Part shown: positions 29,643 through 38,455 of the stretch, piece by piece | How the letters are laid out: every line of letters begins with the position of its first letter | Numbering within the stretch: position 1 is the first letter of the stretch | DNA from: Streptomyces spectabilis | GTDB lineage: Bacteria; Actinomycetota; Actinomycetes; Streptomycetales; Streptomycetaceae | Direction: 5' to 3' | Assembly: GCF_008704795.1 (NCBI RefSeq) | Contig: NZ_CP023690.1 | Span: forward strand, 124,001 to 188,000 | Length of the DNA stretch: 64,000 nucleotides | The notes under the pieces: generated by a model | Databases searched by the model: none | What the model saw: only the letters and a program-made list of their open reading frames with translations | What the model was told of the DNA's origin: nothing | Position numbers and translations under genes: made by a program

Positions 29643-31064
29643 TCAGCCGCCGCGCCGTACCCGGGCCGCCTTGCGGGCCTCGGCGAGCTTGCGGGCCTCG
29701 CTGCTCTTGCGCGCCGACCTGCCGCCGGAGCCGCTCTTCGCGTCCTTGGTGCTGCCCAGGCCGCGGAACGGGGCGTTGTGGTTCTTGGGGCGCGGTGCGG
29801 CGGGCCCGCCGTCGAGGGGCTGTCCGGAGGGGGCCTTGGCACCGGTGATCCGGCTCAGCTCCGCCTCGCCGGACCGCACCTTGGTGACCTTGGGGGCGAC
29901 GCCGGCGTCAGACATGACCTGGCTCGTCTCACGGCGCTGGCCCGACAGGACGAGGGTCACGGCGGTGCCGGAGCGACCGGCCCGGGCCGTGCGGCCCGCG
30001 CGGTGCAGATAGTCCTTCGGGTCGGTGGCCGGGTCGACGTTGACCACGAGGTCGAGGTCGTCGACGTGCAGGCCTCGTGCGGCGACGTTCGTCGCCACGA
30101 GCGCGGTGACCTGGCCGTCCTTGAACTGGGCCAGGGTGCGGGAGCGCTGCGGCTGGGACTTCCCGCTGTGCAGGGCGGCGGCGGCCACACCGCTGGCCCG
30201 CAGATGCCGCGTGAGCTGGTCGACACCGTGCTTGGTGTCCAGGAACAGCAGGACGCGACCGTCCCGGGCGGCGATCTCCGTGGCCACGGCGTACCGGTCA
30301 GGACCGTGTACGACGAAGACATGGTGCTCGATCGCGGTGACCGCGCTGGACGAGGGGTCCACAGAGTGGACGGCGGGGTCGCGCAGATACTGCCGCACCA
30401 GCTGGTCGACGTCGCGGTCGAGGGTGGCGGAGAACAGCATCCGCTGCCCGTCGGGACGCACCTGGTCCAGGAGCTCGGTGACCTGCGGCATGAATCCCAT
30501 GTCGCACATCTGGTCGGCCTCGTCCAGGACCGCGACGCGCACCCGTCCCAGTCGGCAGTCCTTGCGCTCGACGAGGTCGTGCAGCCGGCCGGGCGTGGCG
30601 ACGACGATCTCGGCGCCGTCCCGCAGCGCGGCGGCCTGCCGTCCGATGGACACTCCGCCCACCACGGTCGCAAGGCGCAGCCGCAGCGCCTCGGCGTACG
30701 GGGTGAGCGCCTCGCCGACCTGCTGTGCCAGCTCCCTGGTGGGTACGAGGACGAGCGCGAGCGGCTCCTTGGGCTGGGCGCGCCGCCCGGCGGTCCGGGC
30801 GAGCATCCCCAGGCCGAAGGCGAGCGTCTTGCCGGAGCCCGTGCGGCCCCGGCCCAGGACGTCCCGTCCCGCGAGCGCGTTCGGCAGCGCCGCCGCCTGG
30901 ATGGGGAAGGGCACCGTCACACCGTGCTCGTCGAGCGTCCGCAGCACCGCGCTCGGCAGCCCCAGCTCCGCGAAGGACGCCGCCGTGGGCAGCGCCTCGG
31001 TGCCGCCCGACGCCTCCGGCGCGCCGTCGTGCTGCCCGGCGTCGACACGTGCTGATTCGCTCAC
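29643..31064 (-). CDS. DEAD-box ATP-dependent RNA helicase, 473 aa
   Basis: All helicase motifs are in order: Q-motif (FAELGLPSAVL to PFPIQ), Walker A GRGRTGSGKT (71-80), PTRELA, ATPGR, DEAD (181-184), SAT (212-214), then TKHGVDQ, ARGLHVDDL and HRAGRTARAG. The C-terminal ~100 residues are basic and low-complexity (KNHNAPF, RSARKSSEARKLAEARK), a probable RNA-binding tail. Start GTG 31064 follows GAGGAAGG; the longer upstream reading has no site. It unwinds structured RNA, probably in ribosome assembly or cold adaptation, as for RhlE/CsdA-type helicases. Confidence 0.95.
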   Translation of the reverse strand: MSESARVDAGQHDGAPEASGGTEALPTAASFAELGLPSAVLRTLDEHGVTVPFPIQAAALPNALAGRDVLGRGRTGSGKTLAFGLGMLARTAGRRAQPKEPLALVLVPTRELAQQVGEALTPYAEALRLRLATVVGGVSIGRQAAALRDGAEIVVATPGRLHDLVERKDCRLGRVRVAVLDEADQMCDMGFMPQVTELLDQVRPDGQRMLFSATLDRDVDQLVRQYLRDPAVHSVDPSSSAVTAIEHHVFVVHGPDRYAVATEIAARDGRVLLFLDTKHGVDQLTRHLRASGVAAAALHSGKSQPQRSRTLAQFKDGQVTALVATNVAARGLHVDDLDLVVNVDPATDPKDYLHRAGRTARAGRSGTAVTLVLSGQRRETSQVMSDAGVAPKVTKVRSGEAELSRITGAKAPSGQPLDGGPAAPRPKNHNAPFRGLGSTKDAKSGSGGRSARKSSEARKLAEARKAARVRRGG

Positions 31065-31350
31065 AGAAAGCCTTCCTCGAAGGGACCGTACCGAGGAAGG
31101 CGCGGCGGGGACGCGGCCACCGGCCAGGGGCACCGATCGGAGCACCAGCACAGCGACACTGCAAACACCCAACGTTAGCACGGGGCACCCTGCCCGGGCC
31201 TCTCGCGGCCGTGCCGCAGGGCCCCCGGCTCCGGCGTTCCGCTCGGATGGCCATCGCTTGCCGACAGCGGATGGCCGCCGCCCGATTCGGACACGGCGGA
31301 GCGCCGCCGCGCCCTACGGTTCCGAGGAAATCGGCGCACTGGAGGCGTAC

Positions 31351-32478
31351 ATGGAGAGCTGTCGCGGTGTGCGGACGGCCGTGATCGTGGGTGCGGGCGT
31401 GGCTGGTCTGACGGCGGCCACTGCCCTGGCACGCGGCGGATGGCAGGTGGAGATCGTCGAGATCGGCCCGCCGGAGGCGACCGCCGGTTGGGGGCTGTGC
31501 CTGACCGGCCCGTCGCTGCGCGCGCTGGACGGGCTGGGCCTTGCGGACACGTGTCTGGCCGAGGGCTACGGCATGAGCACGATCACGCATGTGGACGTGG
31601 GCGGTGAGCCCGCGGGAGAGGTCCGGCCGCCGCGCCTGCTCGGTGCGCGGCGGCCCGCGATGGTCGGCATCGCACGCCCCGTACTGCACCGCATCCTGCG
31701 CACGGAAGCCGAGCGTAGCGGTGTGGTCGTACGCCACGGAGTGACCGTCGCGGCGGTGGATCAGGAGGGGGAGCTGGTCCGTATGCGGTTGTCGGACGGG
31801 GTGGTCCGCAGGGTCGCACTGGTGGTGGGCGCGGACGGGATCCGTTCGTCGACGCGGCGCCTGCTGGGGCTCGGGGCCTCACTCGACTTCCACGGGCAGA
31901 TGGTGTGGCGGGCTCTGGTGCCCCGCCCGCCGTGGGCCACCGGGATCCACCAGTTCGCCGGGAAGACCGACACGGCGGGCCTCGTGCCTCTCTCGGCCGG
32001 GCAGGCGTACGTGTTCCTGACGGAGAACGGCGCGGAGCGGAGCGTCCTGCCCGATGCCGACCTCGCCCCGCGCCTGCGGCGGCTCCTTGAGCCCTTCCCT
32101 GGCCAGGTGGAGGAGATCCGCTCCCTGGTATCGGCGTCGGCATGGGTGGTACGTCGTCCCGTCCGTACCGCGCTCCTAGAGGGTGCCTGGAACCGGGGCA
32201 GCGGCGTGGTCATCGGTGACGCCGCGCATGCTCCCGCACCGCAGATGGCCAGTGGCGCCGCCCTGGCCATCGAGGACGGGCTCGTACTGGCTCAGGAACT
32301 GGAGCGGTACGAATCTGTCGGCGCGGGGCTCCAGGCCTTCGTCAGGCGGCGCGCGCAGCGGTGCCGGGCGCTCGTGGAGACCTCGGTGGCGATCATCGGC
32401 CTGGAGCAGGCGCGGCGCCATCACGAGGCGTATCCGCTGGTTGATTCCTGCCATCGGCTCATGGCCGAGCCCGCCTGA
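31351..32478 (+). CDS. FAD-dependent monooxygenase (PHBH fold), 375 aa
   Basis: A flavoprotein of the para-hydroxybenzoate hydroxylase group. The N-terminal Rossmann motif is VIVGAGVAGLTAATAL, the DG motif is VVGADGIRSSTRR, and the second FAD motif is GDAAHAPAPQMASG. These enzymes hydroxylate aromatic or quinone substrates, or act as oxidoreductases on antibiotics. GGAGG lies just before ATG 31351. It is followed by a convergent HxlR gene. It could modify a natural product, but no cluster partner is adjacent. Confidence 0.92.
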   Translation: MESCRGVRTAVIVGAGVAGLTAATALARGGWQVEIVEIGPPEATAGWGLCLTGPSLRALDGLGLADTCLAEGYGMSTITHVDVGGEPAGEVRPPRLLGARRPAMVGIARPVLHRILRTEAERSGVVVRHGVTVAAVDQEGELVRMRLSDGVVRRVALVVGADGIRSSTRRLLGLGASLDFHGQMVWRALVPRPPWATGIHQFAGKTDTAGLVPLSAGQAYVFLTENGAERSVLPDADLAPRLRRLLEPFPGQVEEIRSLVSASAWVVRRPVRTALLEGAWNRGSGVVIGDAAHAPAPQMASGAALAIEDGLVLAQELERYESVGAGLQAFVRRRAQRCRALVETSVAIIGLEQARRHHEAYPLVDSCHRLMAEPA

Positions 32479-32521
32479 CCGTCCGGCGACGCGAGCCCGC
32501 AGAGCGAGTGCGGCCGGGGCC

Positions 32522-32911
32522 TCAGTCGCTGGGGGCGACCGGCTCGGGACGGGCGTCGAGTGCGTCGAGCACCGCGTCGCCGTTCGCCCTCGCCCACTCG
32601 GTCAGCGCGTGGATCGGATCGATCAGCGTCGCCCCGAGCGGGCTGAGCTCGTACTCGACGCGGGGCGGCACCTCGGCGTAGGCGTGGCGGCGGATGAGTC
32701 CGTGCGCCTGAAGCCGTCGGAGCGTCTGGGTGAGCATCTTGCGGGAGATGCCCCCGATCAGCTCGATCAGCTCGCCGTGGCGCACCGGGCCCTTGCTGAG
32801 GCCGTAGAGCACGACGACCGTCCACTTGTCGGCGATCAGCTCGACCGCCAGACGCGCTGGACAGTCGGCGAGGAAGGGATCACCGCGATCACCGCGACCG
32901 AAGCCGCTCAT
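32522..32911 (-). CDS. HxlR-family transcriptional regulator, 129 aa
   Basis: A winged helix regulator with the HxlR signature: a cysteine near the N-terminus (DCPARLAVELIADKWT), then LSKGPVRHGELIELIGGISRKMLTQTL-type recognition helices and the wing PPRVEYELSPLG. Members respond to aldehydes, redox stress or ligands, often through the cysteine. ATG 32911 starts the conserved region. It is divergent from a quinone oxidoreductase gene over 89 bases, the usual arrangement for a regulator and its target. Confidence 0.93.
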   Translation of the reverse strand: MSGFGRGDRGDPFLADCPARLAVELIADKWTVVVLYGLSKGPVRHGELIELIGGISRKMLTQTLRRLQAHGLIRRHAYAEVPPRVEYELSPLGATLIDPIHALTEWARANGDAVLDALDARPEPVAPSD

Positions 32912-33000
32912 GGCGCCCAAGGTACCCGCGCCACAGGCACCTGCTGGTTCCTGTCAGAAACCTAACCTGGGATCCCTCCCCCCTAAAGCTCAGGAGAGAC

Positions 33001-33927
33001 ATGCGTGTCATCACCCAGCAGACGCTCGGCGGTCCCGAAGTCCTCACCATCGTGGACGCGCCCGAGCCCCGGCCCCTCCCGACCGAGGTTCTCGTCCGCG
33101 TCAAGGCGATCGGGCTCAACCCGCTGGAAGCGCGCCTGCGTGCCGGTGAGTTCCCGCTGCTCGGCCAGCCGCCCTTCGTCCTCGGCTGGGACGTCAGCGG
33201 TGTGGTCGAGGAGGCGCAGACGTGGCGGTTCAGGCCCGGCGACGAGGTGTTCGGGATGCCCCTGTTCCCGCGGGCGGTGAGCGCGTATGCCGAGGTCGTG
33301 TCGGCTCCGGCGTTACACCTGGAACGCAAACCGGCGGCGCTCTCGCACGTCGAGGCGTCGGCGCTGCCGGTCGTCGGGCTGACGGCGTGGCAGGGTCTCG
33401 TCGACCTCGGCGGCGTGAGCGAGGGCGACCGCGTCCTGGTCCACGGCGGCGGTGGCGGGGTCGGCCACGTCGCGATCCAGATCGCGAAAGCGTTCGGCGC
33501 GCACGTGATCGCGACCGCGAGCGGAAGCAAGCGGGGATTCGTCGAGGGGTTCGGGGCCGACGAGGTGATCGACTACAAGGCCGTCGACTTCACCGACGCG
33601 GTCCGCGACATCGACGTCGTCCTCGACACGATCGGCGGCGACACCGCCGAGCGGTCGCTCGAAGTGCTCCGCCCGGGCGGTCACTTGGTGACGGCTGTCG
33701 CCGAAGAGGACGCGGAGCTGATCGCCCGGTACGCGGCGGCCGGCATGCGCTTCAGCGGCATCGCGGTCGACCCCGATCCGGGCGCCCTGCGAGGTCTCGT
33801 CGAACTCGTCGAACAGGGCAGGCTGCGGGTCCACGTACAGGAGACGTTCCCTTTCGAGCGCGTCGCGGACGCGCACCGGCTGCTCGACGGGGGGCACCTC
33901 CAGGGCAAGCTCGTCCTCACCGTCTGA
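33001..33927 (+). CDS. NADP-dependent quinone oxidoreductase-like MDR protein, 308 aa, TTA-containing
   Basis: An MDR-family reductase without zinc ligands. The GroES-like domain includes GLNPLEARLRAGEFP and GWDVSGVVEE; the cofactor motif is VHGGGGGVGHVAIQIAKAFG. The C-terminal VHVQETFPFERVADAHRLL closes the fold. It probably reduces quinones or enones. AGGAGA precedes the ATG. Leucine 105 is encoded by TTA (33313-33315), so expression may depend on bldA. It is divergent from the HxlR gene, which probably controls it. Confidence 0.93.
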   Translation: MRVITQQTLGGPEVLTIVDAPEPRPLPTEVLVRVKAIGLNPLEARLRAGEFPLLGQPPFVLGWDVSGVVEEAQTWRFRPGDEVFGMPLFPRAVSAYAEVVSAPALHLERKPAALSHVEASALPVVGLTAWQGLVDLGGVSEGDRVLVHGGGGGVGHVAIQIAKAFGAHVIATASGSKRGFVEGFGADEVIDYKAVDFTDAVRDIDVVLDTIGGDTAERSLEVLRPGGHLVTAVAEEDAELIARYAAAGMRFSGIAVDPDPGALRGLVELVEQGRLRVHVQETFPFERVADAHRLLDGGHLQGKLVLTV

Positions 33928-34024
33928 TCCCGTCGTGGGGCCTCGCGCGGACGCGGCACCGCCGAATCAGGAAGGCCGACCGTCATGCCTGACAATGAGC
34001 CTCTAGGGAGGTGACCCCGCCATC

Positions 34025-35008
34025 GTGCCGACGACACCGCTGCGCAACCACCTCATCACCCGATCCCAGAACCCCGCCGACCTGCTCAACGGCGCCACCC
34101 GCCTGTTCGGCGGCTCGATCGCCGCGTCGCCCCTGGCCGAGCTGCGCGGCGGCGATCACGAACTGCGCGGGGTCGCCGCGCACGACTTCGCGGTGGGCTA
34201 CTTCGTCTCGCCGCTCGACGTGCGCGTCGCCTCGACCGAGGGCCGTGTGCGCGGCTCCTACTTCGTCAACATCGGTGTCTCCGGCGCCATCTCGGCATCG
34301 TGCGGCGGCCTGCGGGCGACCCTCGACGAGGTGACGGCGGGGATCGCCAACCCCGGAGACACCCAGGAACTACGGCCGCTGCGCGGCCGCACCACGCGGT
34401 TCCTCGGCCTGCGGATCGACGCCGCCCTGGTCGACCAGGAGTTCGCCGCGCTGACCGGGCGCCCGCCGGTGGCGACCGTGCGCTTCGACTTCCGCCTCGA
34501 CCTGGCCAGGCCCAAGGGCCGGGCGGTGCGACTCCTCGTCCGTTCCCTCCTCGAACAGCTGGACTCGGAAGACCCCCTGTTCCAGCACCCGGAGCTGCGG
34601 CGTAGCCAGCTGCGTTGTCTCGTCACCGCGCTGCTCCTTGCCCAGCCGCACTCGCACACCGGCGAGCTGTGCGACGGTCCGCGGCCCGGCCACCCGCGCC
34701 CCCTGCGGGCCGCCCTCGCGTTCATCGAAGCGAACCTCACCGAGCACATCAGCCTCGGCGCCATCGCCGTTGCCGCGGGCTGCGGCACGCGGACCCTCAG
34801 CTCCGCGTTCCGCGATCGGCTGGGCCTCTCGCCCATGTCCTACGTCCGCAACCTGCGGCTCGACCGGATCCGTGAGGACATCCTCGCCTCCAGCGACCCC
34901 GTCGGCACGATCGCCTACCGGTGGGGCGTCTCGCACCTCGGCCGCTTCGCCGCCCAGTACCGCGACCGCTTCGCCGAACTGCCCTCGGAGACCGCGGCCC
35001 GCAGGTGA
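34025..35008 (+). CDS. AraC-family transcriptional regulator, 327 aa
   Basis: The C-terminal ~100 residues hold two helix-turn-helix motifs (HISLGAIAVAAGCGTRTLSS and a second unit beginning DPVGTIAYRWGVSHLGRF). The N-terminal ~200 residues match the AraC ligand-binding domain 2 type, with RGSYFVNIGVSGAISASCGG as the core. The start is GTG 34025 behind GGGAGGTGA at a long spacing. It follows the quinone oxidoreductase gene by ~100 bases and could be a separate unit. The effector is unknown. Confidence 0.92.
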   Translation: MPTTPLRNHLITRSQNPADLLNGATRLFGGSIAASPLAELRGGDHELRGVAAHDFAVGYFVSPLDVRVASTEGRVRGSYFVNIGVSGAISASCGGLRATLDEVTAGIANPGDTQELRPLRGRTTRFLGLRIDAALVDQEFAALTGRPPVATVRFDFRLDLARPKGRAVRLLVRSLLEQLDSEDPLFQHPELRRSQLRCLVTALLLAQPHSHTGELCDGPRPGHPRPLRAALAFIEANLTEHISLGAIAVAAGCGTRTLSSAFRDRLGLSPMSYVRNLRLDRIREDILASSDPVGTIAYRWGVSHLGRFAAQYRDRFAELPSETAARR

Positions 35009-35055
35009 CCCGACGTCCTCCCCCCCCCCTTGCCGGGACCAGGTCCGCTCTGACA

Positions 35056-35997
35056 TCAACGGGGAGGCCGTACGCCGGAGAGCTTGTCCGGGTTGGTGAC
35101 CGAGAAGACGCTGACGATCCGGTCCCCCTCGGGCGCGAGGTCCACCACCAGGACGGCGAGCGGGCAGTCGCCGGAGAAGACCAGCGCACAGGGATCCGTA
35201 GCCACCAGCCGGTAGTGGACGTCCAGCCCCTCCGCGAGCGCTGCCCGGGCCACCGCCATGAACACCGCTGCGACCTGGTCCCGGCCGTGGACGGGCGACA
35301 GGCTGACGGCGGGGCCCTTGCCTCCGCTGTCGGTCCAGAGCGTCACGTCGGGTGACAGGACCTCCATGAGCTCCCGAAGGTCACCGCCCAGCGCTGCCGC
35401 GGCGAACCGCTCGGTGACCTGGGCGTGCAGATCCGGCTCCGGCCGGTGGCGGGGGCGGCGCGCGTGGACGTGTCGGCGCGCACGCGTGGCGAGTTGGCGG
35501 ACGGCCGTCGGTGAGCGGTTCAGCATGCGCGCGATCTCCGGATGGGTGAACCCGAACACCTCGTACAGCACGAACACGGCACGCTCCAGCGGCGACAGGG
35601 TCTCCAGCACCACCAGCACGGCCATGGACAGCGCCTCGGCGCGCTCGGCGCCGTCCGTGACGGAGCCTTCGTCCGTCACCAGCGGTTCCGGCAGCCAAGG
35701 ACCGGGGTAGGTCTCTCGCCTGCGGCTCAGCTCCGCGCGGCGGGCGAGAGCGTGGTTGACCGCGACGCGTACGAGATAGGCCCGGGCGTTCGCCACGGGT
35801 TCGGCGTCCGGTCTGCGGTGCCGGGCGGACCAGGCCAGCCACACCTCCTGGAGCGCGTCCTCGGTGTCGGCGACGCTGCCGAGCATGTTGTAGATCACCG
35901 CGAACAGCAGCTCGCGGTGGCCGAGGAACTGGTCGGTGACGGTGTCGATGTCGGTGACGGCATCGGCGGCCGGGTGCGGCGGTGGGGTGGGCGTCAT
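35056..35997 (-). CDS. ECF41-family sigma factor with SnoaL-like C-terminal domain, 313 aa
   Basis: Regions sigma-2 (FAVIYNMLGSVADTEDALQE) and sigma-4 (LSPLERAVFVLYEVFGFTHP to RMLNRSPTAVRQLATRARR) are followed by a ~115-residue SnoaL-like domain. The ECF41 signatures are present: WLPEPL in the linker, a DGGGK-like DSGGKG and the terminal NPDKL. In this family the C-terminal domain replaces an anti-sigma factor and tunes activity. ECF41 factors recognise TGTCACA-type -35 boxes, and two such boxes lie divergently in the upstream interval, suggesting control of itself and of the amidohydrolase gene. Confidence 0.95.
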   Translation of the reverse strand: MTPTPPPHPAADAVTDIDTVTDQFLGHRELLFAVIYNMLGSVADTEDALQEVWLAWSARHRRPDAEPVANARAYLVRVAVNHALARRAELSRRRETYPGPWLPEPLVTDEGSVTDGAERAEALSMAVLVVLETLSPLERAVFVLYEVFGFTHPEIARMLNRSPTAVRQLATRARRHVHARRPRHRPEPDLHAQVTERFAAAALGGDLRELMEVLSPDVTLWTDSGGKGPAVSLSPVHGRDQVAAVFMAVARAALAEGLDVHYRLVATDPCALVFSGDCPLAVLVVDLAPEGDRIVSVFSVTNPDKLSGVRPPR

Positions 35998-36122
35998 GTG
36001 TTCCCTCTCCTTGTGCCGGGGCTCTCGTGTGGGATTCCTCTGGCGGGATCTATCGGGATTCCGCTGCGGGGATCCTCTGCCCCACTCCTCAGTCGGACCG
36101 AAGAGGGCCGTCGCGCCGCGAG

Positions 36123-36178
36123 TGTGACATCAGGGCCGGAATGTGAGCCACGACACGATGACGCCCGGCGATGTCACA
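36123..36178. promoter_or_regulatory. Divergent TGTCACA boxes, candidate ECF41 promoters
   Basis: TGTCACA occurs on the minus strand at 36123-36129, pointing to the sigma factor gene, and on the plus strand at 36172-36178, pointing to the amidohydrolase gene. The motif is the -35 consensus reported for ECF41 sigma factors. About 16-17 bases downstream the expected CGTC -10 is only approximate in both directions (CCTC and CGCTC). Confidence 0.6.
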
Positions 36179-36195
36179 GTGAACACCCGCCCCCG

Positions 36196-36242
36196 CTCTG
36201 TGGGGCTGCCGGGGAGAAGGAGCCTCCTCGGCAGCCACAGAG
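36196..36242 (+). promoter_or_regulatory. Leader stem-loop overlapping the amidohydrolase ribosome site
   Basis: CTCTGTGG and CTGCCG on the 5' side (36196-36211, with a two-base bulge) pair with CGGCAG and CCACAGAG (36229-36242). The last bases of the 3' arm form part of GAGAGGA, the ribosome site of the ATG at 36252. The hairpin could limit translation, or be incidental. Confidence 0.45.
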
Positions 36243-36251
36243 AGGACTTCG

Positions 36252-37412
36252 ATGCGTACAACGATTCGCGGCGCCCACGTGTTCGACGGTGAGCGTGCCC
36301 TCGGCGTCACCGACGTAGTGCTGGAGGACGGTCTCATCACCGCGGTCGGCGCCGCCGCAAGCGACAACGCCGTGGGCGACACCGCCGACATGGAGGTCGA
36401 CGGGCGGGGCAGGACGCTGCTGCCGGGGCTGATCGACGCCCATACGCATGTGTTCGACGGCAGCTTGGCCGAGGCGCTGCGGTACGGAGTGACCACCGAG
36501 CTCGACATGTTCTGTCTGCCACGGCCGCTCGCCCGGCACCGGTGGTCGGCGGACCACCGCGACGACGTGGCCGACCTGCGCAGCGCGGGCACGATCGCCA
36601 CCGCGCCCGGCGGGCACCCCACGCAGCTGCTCGCGGCCCTGACCGGCACCGTCCTCGACCCGAGCGAGGTGACGGCCATCGACCATGTCACCGATCCCGC
36701 GCAGGCGCCCGCCTTCGTCAAGGCCCGCCTTGCCGAGGGCGCCGACTACCTCAAGCTCGTCCTCGACGACGGCACCACGCACGGCACCGACCTTCCGCTC
36801 CTGACACCGCCTTTCGCCGCCGCCCTCACCTCGGCCGCGCACGAAGCCGGGCTGCTGGTCATCGCCCACGCGATCACCGCGGCCCAGGTGGACAGCGCGC
36901 TCGACGCCGGTGTGGACGGCCTGGCGCACGTATGGGCCGACCTCCCTGCCGGGGACCAGGGCTCCCTGCGCCTCGCCGAGCGGGTCCGGGCCCAGGGCGT
37001 CTTCGTCGTGACCACCCTCGCCTACTTCGAGGCCGTCTCCGCACAGCAGCCCGATGCCACCGCGTGCCCGCACCCCGGCCACTACGCCAACGCCGTGGGC
37101 GCGCTACGGGTCCTGCACCGGGCGGGCGTTCCGCTCCTCGCCGGGACCGACGCCACCCCGTTCGCGCCCGCACACGGCGTCGGCCTCCACCGAGAGCTGC
37201 GGCTGCTCACCGAGGCCGGGCTCGGGGCCGAGCAGGCGCTCGCCGCGGCGACCGGCGTCCCGGCCCGCCACTTCGGCCTGACGGACCGGAGCCGCATCGC
37301 CCCCGGCCTCCGCGCGGACCTGCTCCTGGTCGAGGGCGACGCCACCCGGGACGTCTCCGCCCTCGGCTCGCTCACCAGCGTCTGGCGGCGCGGGGTCCGG
37401 CACGACCACTGA
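36252..37412 (+). CDS. Metal-dependent amidohydrolase, 386 aa
   Basis: An imidazolonepropionase/prolidase-type member of the amidohydrolase superfamily. His64 and His66 (IDAHTHVFDG) open the metal site; a Lys in DYLKLVLDDG, His residues in VIAHAIT and LAHVWAD, and Asp in LAGTDATPF complete it. N- and C-terminal strands (RGAHVFDGERAL and RADLLLVEGDATRDV) form the composite sandwich. It hydrolyses an amide or cyclic amide, substrate unknown. It is divergent from the ECF41 gene and has a TGTCACA box upstream, so it is a likely member of that sigma factor's regulon. Confidence 0.93.
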   Translation: MRTTIRGAHVFDGERALGVTDVVLEDGLITAVGAAASDNAVGDTADMEVDGRGRTLLPGLIDAHTHVFDGSLAEALRYGVTTELDMFCLPRPLARHRWSADHRDDVADLRSAGTIATAPGGHPTQLLAALTGTVLDPSEVTAIDHVTDPAQAPAFVKARLAEGADYLKLVLDDGTTHGTDLPLLTPPFAAALTSAAHEAGLLVIAHAITAAQVDSALDAGVDGLAHVWADLPAGDQGSLRLAERVRAQGVFVVTTLAYFEAVSAQQPDATACPHPGHYANAVGALRVLHRAGVPLLAGTDATPFAPAHGVGLHRELRLLTEAGLGAEQALAAATGVPARHFGLTDRSRIAPGLRADLLLVEGDATRDVSALGSLTSVWRRGVRHDH

Positions 37413-37422
37413 CAACCGGACG

Positions 37423-38301
37423 TCACCCGGCTCGCCCCCGCCCCTCGGGGAGCCCTGCCTCCTCGGGGCTCGCCATGTCGAGGAGCAGCATCGCGTCGTG
37501 GTCCGGGGTGCCGGGCGGTGCCTGGTAGGTGACGAGGCGCTGGCCGTCCGTGCGGGAGACCGTCATGACCTCGAAGGAGAGGCGGAGCGAGCCCACCTCG
37601 GGGTGCCGGAAGTGTTTCAGGCCGCCGCCGCGCTCCTGTACGTCGTACCGCTCCCACAGCCGGGCGAACTCCGGGCTCTTCAGGACGAGTTCGCCGACGA
37701 GCCGGGCGAGGTCCGGCGTGTCCGGGTCGGCGCCCGCCACCGCGCGCAGATGGCCCGCGCTGTGCGCCGCCATCTCCTCCCAGTCGCGGTAAAGCTTGCG
37801 GCTCATGGGGTGCAGGAACATGTAGCGCGTGATGTTGCGGTGCTCCCACGGCCAGTCCGTGATGCCGGCGAAGAGGCGCAGTCCGGGCCGGTTGGCGGCC
37901 AGCAGGTCGTTGGTGCGGCTGACGACGTACGCCGGTGCGGGGCGCACCGTCTCCAGCAGGAGGCGCACCGAGTCCCGCACCGTGCGCGACGGGCCCGGTG
38001 ACTGTGCCGGTGGCCGGCCCGCGGCGAGCGACACCAACTCGTGCAGCCGGTGCAGCGCTTCGTCCGAGAGCTGGAGCGACTCGCCGAGCGCGGCGACGAC
38101 GGCGGGTGAGGGCCGGGTCTCGCGGCCGCGCTCGATGCGCGTGTAGTAGTCGACGCTGACCCCGGCGAGGGTCGCCAGTTCCTCGCGGCGCAGCCCCGGG
38201 GTGCGGCGCACGCCTGTGCCGGCCCGCAGGCCCACGTCCTGCGGGCGGAGTTGTCCGCGGCGGGCGCGGAGGAAGCGGCCCAGTTCCGTGCCTTCGCTCA
38301 T
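37423..38301 (-). CDS. XRE regulator with MmyB-like ligand-binding domain, 292 aa
   Basis: The N-terminal ~85 residues form the helix-turn-helix (RTPGLRREELATLAGVSVDY with YTRIERGRE). The remainder matches the MmyB-like domain (VSRTNDLLAANRPGLRLFAG, then RNITRYMFLHP, RLSFEVMTVSRTDGQ), which in MmyB-type regulators binds a fatty-acid-like ligand. This is a very common Streptomyces type, usually beside a dehydrogenase or exporter. It is divergent from the MFS exporter gene at 38456 over 154 bases, so it is the probable regulator of that exporter. Confidence 0.94.
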   Translation of the reverse strand: MSEGTELGRFLRARRGQLRPQDVGLRAGTGVRRTPGLRREELATLAGVSVDYYTRIERGRETRPSPAVVAALGESLQLSDEALHRLHELVSLAAGRPPAQSPGPSRTVRDSVRLLLETVRPAPAYVVSRTNDLLAANRPGLRLFAGITDWPWEHRNITRYMFLHPMSRKLYRDWEEMAAHSAGHLRAVAGADPDTPDLARLVGELVLKSPEFARLWERYDVQERGGGLKHFRHPEVGSLRLSFEVMTVSRTDGQRLVTYQAPPGTPDHDAMLLLDMASPEEAGLPEGRGRAG

Positions 38302-38455
38302 CCGTTCATCCTCGCGAAGAGCGTGGGGCGCAGGGAGGCCGTATCAGGGCCAGGCACGGTACTCCCCCTCGCAGTTCGGCCTGCCGGTGATCGCAGGGCG
38401 CGGGGCACGCTGCTCGTCGTATCCACAGCGACAGCGCGGTGAGGAGCGGTGCACC

